This document shows, piece by piece, positions 56,929 through 64,000 of a stretch of DNA of 64,000 nucleotides (position 1 is the first letter of the stretch; the number at the start of each line of letters is the position of its first letter). This DNA comes from Ectocarpus siliculosus (lineage: Eukaryota; Sar; Phaeophyceae; Ectocarpales; Ectocarpaceae), in the NCBI GenBank assembly GCA_000310025.1, contig FN649742.1, positions 2,216,151-2,280,150 on the forward strand. Direction: 5' to 3'. The notes beneath the pieces are model-generated. The model did no database searches and was not told the origin of the DNA. It worked only from the letters and a program-made list of their open reading frames with translations. A program made the translations under genes and the position numbers.

Positions 56929-59310
56929 TCACTTAGTATTCCGGGTGAAATCCACTACCACAGCTAGCATTCCTGACCGTTTGAAATGAAAACGCTCGGA
57001 CCCTTTCTGGTGGTGTACCCGGAAAAAGGGTGACTCATCCCCGTTACCGATCGACAACGTCCGTGATCGCGTAGTCGCGCCCGATATCCGTGGAAACCAG
57101 TACTGCTTCCGATCTGGGACGATCACAAGCGCCTTTGCGTGACACTCCTCCAAGTGCTGAAGAAACACTCCTACCATGCTCGTCGGAGGGAAACAGAAAC
57201 CGAAACACTCCTCCGTTGTTGAACCAGGCATGAACCGAACATTTTGTGTAAGCACGTCAACCCCGGCACACCCTTGCGTATGGTATCTGGAGTAAAATGG
57301 CAGATCCTCACTAGTGCAGCGCCCATCTACCCAGCGCTTGTGAACCGAGGCAGGTGTGGCCATTAAATCCATGGTCACCTGCTCGCCCGCCCACGCGCAT
57401 AGGTCACCGAACATCCGCTCGTCTAGTCTCACAAAATCGTCCGATCCTGGTCTAGAAATACCATCAGCCTCAGCGTTTGCCTCGGAGCTCACCTACTTCA
57501 ATTTCAGCGTGAAATCACGTCGCACTTGCAACCAGAACAGATCGGTAATAATCTCATGCATGAGGGTGTTGGAAGACCGCCCTTTCTTAAAGGCGTCGTG
57601 TAAGACTTTGCTATCCACCTTGGAAATGAGCGTGGACCCGGCCAACTGAGAAGGTTGGCTATCTGAGAACAGACGTAGAGTCTGCTGGAGAGCGTACCCT
57701 TCTTGCACGTTGATATGTTGCTGCGCGACGTGTAGCGGGAAATCTCCGCCTGCTTTGAAAATGGGTTGGCCTGGACTCCTAATGAGTCCCCCCCATCCTC
57801 CCGAGGAGGCATCCGATGCCCCGGTAAGAGCTAACTGCTTATGCTCGGCACGGTACCACGACGCCCCGTTGAAATGCTCACGAACTTCCAACCAGCGTTT
57901 CAGCTCGAACATAAGACCGCCGTTCTTTGGGACTTGTATCGTCATGCTAGGTTTGCGACCGCCGCGTCGCTGAAAAACTGCGATGCTCTTGTACATGTGG
58001 TGCGTGTAAAGAGCCGCCACCGGAACCGCTACCGATAGACTAGTGCACTTGCCTGCGAGCTTCTCTAACATCTGAAAGGTGATGGACTCCGACGCAATAG
58101 CGTCGACTAGAATCGCCTCGAGCTTGACGAGTTTGTCCTCTGGGACCTCGAAACGCCCGTTATCGGAGTCACAGATAATCCCCAGGAAAACCAAGCTCTT
58201 CGTAGGGATGAGCTCATACTTCTTCTGCGAAATGAAGTATCCCGCGCTATAGAGAACTTCTAGTGCGACATACGCGGTCGTCTGAGCTGCTTTGAGCTGC
58301 TCGTCATAGCTGAGCCTGCGGGTGGATCGAAAATTGGTCAAATAGAAATCGTCTATCCATGTAAGCACGGGAATGTCTCTTGCTCGCAGGTATCGAGCGA
58401 CTGCCTCGGAAAGAGAAGCGTATATGAACGGGGCTGAACACCACCCGAAAGCAAGCACGGTAAACACGTACAGCTCGCCTTCCCACTCGAAGCCAAAATA
58501 TTGCCAAGAACCCTTATCTAGGGCAACGTGGTGGTATCCAGCCTTATGATCAATAGTGACTTGATGAGCTCCTGGCCATGCGCACTGAGCCACCTTGCCT
58601 ACGCCATCCATACTGAAAGGGTGGTGGCGGCACATGAGATTAAGCCACCGTGCGTCCCATATCAATCTGGGTTTCGTGGGCTCCACACCCAACGGAAGCA
58701 CCATTTGCGGTTTGGCGTATACGCTAACGTCCGCGACGTCCTTCCACCTCGCAACGCAGCCTGTCGCTGCGAGCTTAGCGACTTCGCTCGTGACCCATGA
58801 TACATGTTCGTCGGGAACGTGGTTCGGCAGATGTATTGACGTAAGGTCAGCGCCGTTGTACGATGCACCGTGAAAAATGCCTGTCGCCTTCGTGTCTACG
58901 AAGTCGTGAACGTTGACCCCTTCGACCCACCCCAAGAGGGTATTGCGATCTCCAACGGGAGTATCCTGTAAAATTTCGTCCCGCCAGAACTCAGTCGCTG
59001 TTTGCAAGTGAGCCGGAACGAAATCGTCCGTCACCCACATCCTAGCTTGGTCTGGTAGGCGGTGAGATTGTCGAAGGTGCCGAATATTAGAGAGGTCGAC
59101 GGTTGACTGTTTCGCTGATGCACTGATCAGGTCCCCGCACACTAACTGTGTGCGAATGTGTGCGGTACGTGCGGCTCTCTCGGCGAGGAACAAGTCTGCT
59201 CCCGATCCGACCTGTGACACGCATAGAATGTGTAGAGGAAAATCTCTAATGTCGGAAAACTGGGCTTGTTTCGCATAACCAACGTATGTTGTTGGCCGCA
59301 CGTGTGTGAC
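56929..59310 (-). pseudogene. Reverse transcriptase-RNase H of the DIRS-like element, broken by an amber codon
   Basis: The frame is open from after a TAA at 59311-59313, with no ATG until WVTDDF; a GTG at 59301 is not a credible start. Counting from 59301: RT PRLIWDARWLN (211-221), TIDHKAGYHHVALD (249-262), GWCSAPFIY (286-294) and the active-site box WIDDF (315-319). RNase H residues are Asp497 (ASDASSGGWGG), Glu534 (NVQEGYAL) and Asp563 (KVDSK). An in-frame TAG at 57493-57495 interrupts the domain just before VSSEANAEADGISR, at a site normally Trp in this family; TGG to TAG is a single change. The frame then continues to 56929 through a methyltransferase-like or unknown spacer (RKQYWFPRISGATTRSRTL). 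Confidence 0.88.
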
Positions 59311-60003
59311 TTATGTCGCATATGCTTATGTCGCATATGCTAGGGGAGAGTAGCAAGCAAAGTGGAAAGGTTTCGTCCACCTAGTTTTAAGGATGATTTC
59401 AGTGTTTCGGGTAAATCTACATGAATCGATCCGCGCGTTCAACCGTCGACCAAAGTTCAAACCAAGAAAGGGAATGGTGCAGAGGCGTGGGAGAGTGCTC
59501 GAGAAAGATGTATATGACCAGTAATTTCAGGAGGTAGTGTGGGATCACGTGAGGAAATGTGAGAATCGTTACAGAGTATAAATTATCACTCAGGACGGTG
59601 AAATTGGTGAGTCCACATTGTGCCCATCGGACCGGAAATACGTGGTCGGGCGACGCGTCCCCCGACGCGCATGATGCGTGGGTGGGAGCGTGCATTCGAA
59701 AGGGGAAAGGCTATCATACCGGGCTGATAAGACCCTTATGAACCTCGAGCCGAAAGAAAGAAACGTGGGTTGAACCAATAGATAACGAACTTCCACCGAT
59801 GACGAAAACTCCGAGGCGAAAAACCGAAAACGGCCGAAAAACCAACTGAACGCGATAAAACTTCACAGAAACGAGAGAAACATGTCCCGTGTCGCTGAAC
59901 ATCCAGATGCCCCCCGAACGACGAGAACCGTAAAACCAACAGACGATTTAAACGCGTACCGCTTAGCTAATCGCTAACTATTTAGTTGGGGCAATTCTGA
60001 CTA

Positions 60004-60103
60004 NNNNNNNNNNNNNNNNNNNNNNNNNNNNNNNNNNNNNNNNNNNNNNNNNNNNNNNNNNNNNNNNNNNNNNNNNNNNNNNNNNNNNNNNNNNNNNNNN
60101 NNN
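60004..60103. other. Assembly gap (100 N)
   Basis: Exactly 100 N of placeholder length. It could hide the 5' end of the DIRS-like element. Confidence 0.97.
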
Positions 60104-61454
60104 GCTGTGAGCACTTTCTGGTGGTTTCGGCTCTGGTTCGGCTCACCCAGATTTGGACGGCCGGGGCTATAAATCCGAACCCACGGTTCTCGCACGAAGG
60201 CATGCCCAATTGACACCCACTCCCTTCTGCCAGGGTCAGTCAGCTTTGTATGTACATGCCATCCATGATCCTCATGGTTTTTGTGCGCTTTGTCGTGTTT
60301 TGGTGTGGTGAAACACCTCAAACAGGGCCGTGTACCCAGCCTTTCGGCCGCCAGGGTGAAGGGAACCGGCGACTTAAGAAGACGTTTGCGGTGTGCATGA
60401 CTCACCACATGCTCCCGACCCATGCTGATAATCATGCACTGCATCCATGCACCATTTACGGCGTTCTGAATCACCGCTACGGCGCAACATCATCGAAATG
60501 CCCGCAAAGGTACCCTCACGCGCCATCCCCCACATTGTTACATATCGATATCCTTTTCTAGGCAAAACAACCATGTTGCACCCGTCTTAAATTTGTTCTT
60601 CTTGGTGGAAAAGAACGAAGTGCCCTTCTCTTATTGTTGGAATGTATCTGTGTGCATGCGTAGAAAACGCGACATGTTGTTTTAAAACGCCGAACATCCG
60701 CGCCAAAATTGCGCAGTGCTCCCGACCAGTGCCTGAGTAACGCTCCTCGCCGCCGGCAATCACTACTCTCTTGTTGTGTTCTCAGGCGCTAGACTAGTTC
60801 TCACACGCTATTTGTTTGCAGTGCGCATTATTGATATTTTTTCCTGGGACGCTGCTAGCAGCTGCTTATCATGCGTGAGGGAAGAGGAAAATTATGCAAT
60901 ATTGAAAAGGTTGGAAGACAAGGCGCACCGACATGAAAGTGGTCAGAGAGAGACACTGCGCTGTGACAAGATAGCAGGAGGGCACTGCGACAAACCTACG
61001 TGTGGAACACACACGGGTGCCCGTCCAAGAGACGTACGTGCGCAGTGTAGCGCCAACAGCGACCGTTGTGGTTTGCCGTGTGTGTGGCCGTTGGTGAGTG
61101 GGGAACGTTCGGTACATTCTTTGTCTCTGCAGAAGCTCGAGGAGGTAAGCAAGCCGACAACGAAGGCTAAGCAAGGTTAGCAAGCTGCCTACGCGCGTGT
61201 GCGTGTGTGCATAACAAAGAGCTCTGTTTGACGGGGCTCAGCTCTCGGCGGGTAATTTTGGCTCGGGGTATTGCGCAAGGAGTTGCTTCTCTGCCTTGCT
61301 CTATCTCTCATCTCTTTTATTTGTGTAGCTACGATAGCTGTACAAATCAAGGCCCACAATTCAGGACAGGTGATCGGTGTGTCTCCTCCTGAGCCTCGGC
61401 CTTGCCACTCCCTTCCCACTGCCTCCGATCATCCGCCCACGAGCCAGCCCAGCC

Positions 61455-61660
61455 AGCAGCAGCAGCAGCTAGCTGGCTGGCTTTACCCCACCACGACCGA
61501 GCCACTATCATCTTGGCGCACAACAGCCGTTACAGCAGGGACTGCTCCTCCGCTGCTGTACTCCTGCTGCACTGCTGCTGATACACTGCTGCGCTACACT
61601 GTTGCTGCTACTAGCTGCTGCACTGCTGCTGTAGCCGCTGCTGCTGCTTCTGGTTTGGGT
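61455..61660. repeat. CAG/CTG-rich low-complexity tract
   Basis: Begins with CAGCAGCAGCAGCAG and GCTGGCTGGC, then many imperfect CTGCTGCACTGCTGCTG units on the plus strand. It creates artefactual open frames on both strands. Confidence 0.8.
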
Positions 61661-63215
61661 CGCGAAAATAAAACGGCCGTTACAGGGACATTGGGCCTCC
61701 ATCCCCTGCTTTTGGCTCAAAATCCAAGGCCTCACAGATTCCATAACTCCTCAGAAAAGGAGCGGCGGAATTACACTTCCCGGCACCCACTCTAAATCCT
61801 ATATAGTTTATTAATATATAGGCGTAGGCGGTCCTTCATTCTTCACCCCGTTCAAGCAACCTCGGTGCCCAAAACACCGCGCAGACTTGGTACTTGTAGC
61901 ACGACTGTTAGATCTACGAATAGCACAGGAGTACATTCCAAGCGAGACGTATGTTGTATGGATGGCACCAACACATACATGTCCCCCGCCCCGGCGTCGT
62001 GCCCACATAAGAATTCTGTGCTCCGACGCGTATGCGATCTATTCACTCTGTAGACTTGTACACAGAGTTACAGAGTGTCCTGCACAGAGCACACACGCCG
62101 CACCATAATAATCACACCATCACTGCACATGCACCAGCACACACACGTATAGGCTCGAAGAAAGCTCGCACCGACCTCGCTAGATACGCTTCGTTTGACG
62201 TCTCTCTGTGGGCTAAAATAACCAACCGCCAACACGAAAAACATGTTTTTTCCGTAGGAGAGGGGGGTAGACTAGATGTGCAATCCCGGATGGGGTGCGG
62301 TACGCGAGCTAACCGCCACACGACTAGTCACGCGACTACTACTTTAGGGTTTTCACACAGCTGACCAGCAGTAGTCTTCGTGTGCCCGTCTATACTGCTG
62401 TTTGTTATGCTGTCACTCTGCTACTAATAATACTGTGAAGTCTACACTCCTTTACTGTAGACTAGACCTACAGTATAGACCTACAGTACAGGCAACTTCT
62501 ATCATTTTGTCATTGGACCACCAAGAACGCAGCAAACTACAAGTATTATGCTTTCGTACAAGTATGCATACCTCTGTACTTTTGTATGCATACGTATAGC
62601 AATGCTGGGGTGAACAGTCTACTTGCCTCCCTTGCAGAGACCAGGCACAACTTCAAATACACAAAATGTGCCTGCAAACGGTTTCAAACCAATCAATGAT
62701 AACACCACCAACGCACAATGCACACCAACCAAGCTCCCACATCACCTTTACATAGTTGGGAACTCGCAGCATATCTATCGGCGTATCACACCACAATCTA
62801 CAAGCACCAAGAACGAACTAGATCCACGGTCAAGGCTTTGCAGGTACACGTTAAAAGTTTGTGGGGTCACCACTCAATCAATCATGTTCCTACCCGATTC
62901 TTCTAATCTTCGCGACCATCGGGAGCCTCATGAACTTAACACTGCAAGCAAGGTTTTTCTCGACTGCGGGTTTTCACTGGTAACACAAATGCATGATCAT
63001 TCATAAACACGACATTCAGTGGGCGCGCGCACAAATTGTGCAGCAGGACCGCTGTGCTTCAGCATAATCATAGGTCTCGAATACGGCCTCGCCCACAACT
63101 TCAACGTATCAATGCACGGGGGTATAAGGGCTGTTGAATTCGGGGCACCCATTACACCATTTTTACTACTTCCTATTATGCCCCCACAATTAGAATAAAC
63201 TCGAACAACACGATT

Positions 63216-63611
63216 TCACTCCTCGTCCTGGGCCCAATCCCGCTGGTACGTTGACCTGGCCCTGGCCCTCGCCAGACGCCGGCGTCTGCGAACCGCGCTC
63301 GAATCCCCGCAAAATCGTCGCTCATGTTCTGCTCGACGTAGTCGCGGAACCCAGGCACCGCAACCGGCATTGCGGCACTGCTCCTTGAACCAATGACACT
63401 GGTACTGGAAGTGTAGCTTCAGCTGGGAGCGTCGCACAGTTTCCCCGCAGTGAGGGCACGTGCAACTCTCTTGGAGTTCTTGCCCGGCTTCAGCCATGCG
63501 CATCCAGGCTCGGTGCGCGACGCAGTCTTCGTCTAGATGCCTGCTAGTGCAGATGAGAAGGCGCCGTGAGTAGGGGCAACTCTTTTCAAAGTATGGACGC
63601 GACTCCACCAT
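63216..63611 (-). CDS. TRAF-type zinc-finger protein, single exon
   Basis: A 131-codon frame starting MVESRPYFEKSCPYSRR. The core CPHCGETVRRSQLKLHFQYQ, followed by C-x6-C-x3-GCGAWVPRLRRAEHERRFC, gives the alternating CxxC, H-x4-C and C..GC..H-x4-C spacing of TRAF-type fingers. An upstream SCPYSRRLLICTS..HLDEDC looks like a preceding partial finger. TRAF fingers mediate protein contacts, often with ubiquitin ligases; the partner is unknown. The C terminus is Arg-rich. No introns are apparent and a 5' exon cannot be excluded. Confidence 0.65.
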   Translation of the reverse strand: MVESRPYFEKSCPYSRRLLICTSRHLDEDCVAHRAWMRMAEAGQELQESCTCPHCGETVRRSQLKLHFQYQCHWFKEQCRNAGCGAWVPRLRRAEHERRFCGDSSAVRRRRRLARARARSTYQRDWAQDEE

Positions 63612-64000
63612 TAGGTGACAAGGGGAGGCCGATTTGGGAACGGTGTGTGTTCCATGCCTCTTCTACCGTGAAAACGAAAACAAGGGACCTCTTGGCTGGA
63701 AAGGCACCATTCGGATTGGTGAAGGTGATGGGTGTCTAGACTGCCACTCTGCACAATAAACAACTTATGGTCAAGATGTTGTTTGATCGTCACACGCGCT
63801 TCCTCTCACACCAGTCAATCCTGTACCGCCATGCATATTACAATCAACTCCACCTTGAAACATCCTTCGCCGGCATTCGCTTTCCGCATGCAGCCATCGA
63901 ACACGTCACCACACGGAAAACACATCGGTATGCCGCGTGCGCTTTTGCATCCCGTTTCAGGAAAGTTTCACCGCATCCTGCTTCACACGAGACAACTTGC
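63612..64000. other. Window end, nothing recognised
   Basis: Short frames only; upstream region of the TRAF-type zinc-finger ORF. Confidence 0.5.

Larger units (their letters stand above)
55136..59313 (-). mobile_element. DIRS-order tyrosine-recombinase retrotransposon, inactive
   Basis: Minus-strand order reverse transcriptase, RNase H, spacer domain, then tyrosine recombinase, diagnostic of DIRS-order elements (DIRS1, Ngaro or PAT groups), which integrate without an integrase or target duplication. No gag frame was found upstream; the upstream stop is at 59311-59313 and a gap follows at 60004. The nested repeat pair at 54706 and 55136 could be the B2 and B1 parts of split direct repeats, in which case the right end reaches 54706. 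Two in-frame stops and a frameshift make this copy inactive. Confidence 0.85.
59314..63215. other. Intergenic with gap and low-complexity repeats, no recognised gene
   Basis: A 15-base duplication, CTTATGTCGCATATG, lies at 59310-59340. Elsewhere there are the 60004 gap, a CTG/CAG-rich tract and short motif-free frames. The longest (62623-63006) has no homology clue. Confidence 0.5.

Noticed and set aside
61271-61795. 174-codon frame with Gln, Cys and Ala runs
   Set aside because: Produced by the CAG/CTG-rich tract; no motif and no splice support.
62623-63006. 127-codon plus-strand frame
   Set aside because: No motif, composition bias or splice context distinguishes it from chance.
1-64000. 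CRISPR arrays, bacterial operons or an integrated large DNA virus
   Set aside because: No regularly spaced repeats, no operon structure and no viral structural or replication genes were seen; the only mobile frames are retroelements.

Overview
The window is nuclear DNA of a eukaryote with GC-rich exons, long introns (about 0.3 to 1.3 kb) and many dispersed repeats. A stramenopile, most likely a brown alga, fits best. One gene is an ALB3-type plastid insertase. A second starts with a signal peptide followed by Phe, which resembles heterokont plastid-targeting presequences. A decayed DIRS-type and a decayed LINE-type retroelement are present. The species is an inference. No bacterial gene organisation, CRISPR array or intact virus was seen. 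Two 100-N assembly gaps lie at 12285-12384 and 60004-60103.

Layout: 0.7-1.5 kb (-) EF-hand exons; 3.5-6.1 kb (+) dead non-LTR retrotransposon; 9.75-17.9 kb (-) ALB3/Oxa1/YidC insertase in at least ten exons; 19.6-30.7 kb (+) a large nuclear-exosome-adaptor-like gene (ZFC3H1 type: zf-C3H1 zinc finger plus HAT repeats) whose last exon adds leucine-rich repeats; 32.1-35.1 kb (-) a four-exon secreted or targeted protein of unknown family; 35.4-41.2 kb (+) a patatin-like lipase with a one-base frame disruption; 43.0-44.5 kb (-) an intronless methyltransferase with a CCCH finger and zinc knuckle; 45.7-49.7 kb (+) an SNM1/PSO2-type DNA cross-link repair nuclease; 52.4-54.7 kb (-) a VMA12/TMEM199-like V-ATPase assembly factor; 54.7-59.3 kb (-) a DIRS/Ngaro/PAT-like tyrosine-recombinase retrotransposon; 63.2-63.6 kb (-) a TRAF-type zinc-finger ORF.

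The genes do not form a pathway. Each serves a different housekeeping system: thylakoid protein insertion, nuclear RNA decay, lipid hydrolysis, DNA repair and V-ATPase assembly. The interest lies in gene structure and genome dynamics: a GC-AG intron in ALB3, short inverted-terminal repeats beside three splice sites, tRNA-derived SINEs next to poly-G runs, and a retroelement whose terminal repeat overlaps the only in-frame start codon of the VMA12-like gene. Gene models come from manual splicing. For each model, intron phases were checked for consistency across the exons listed.
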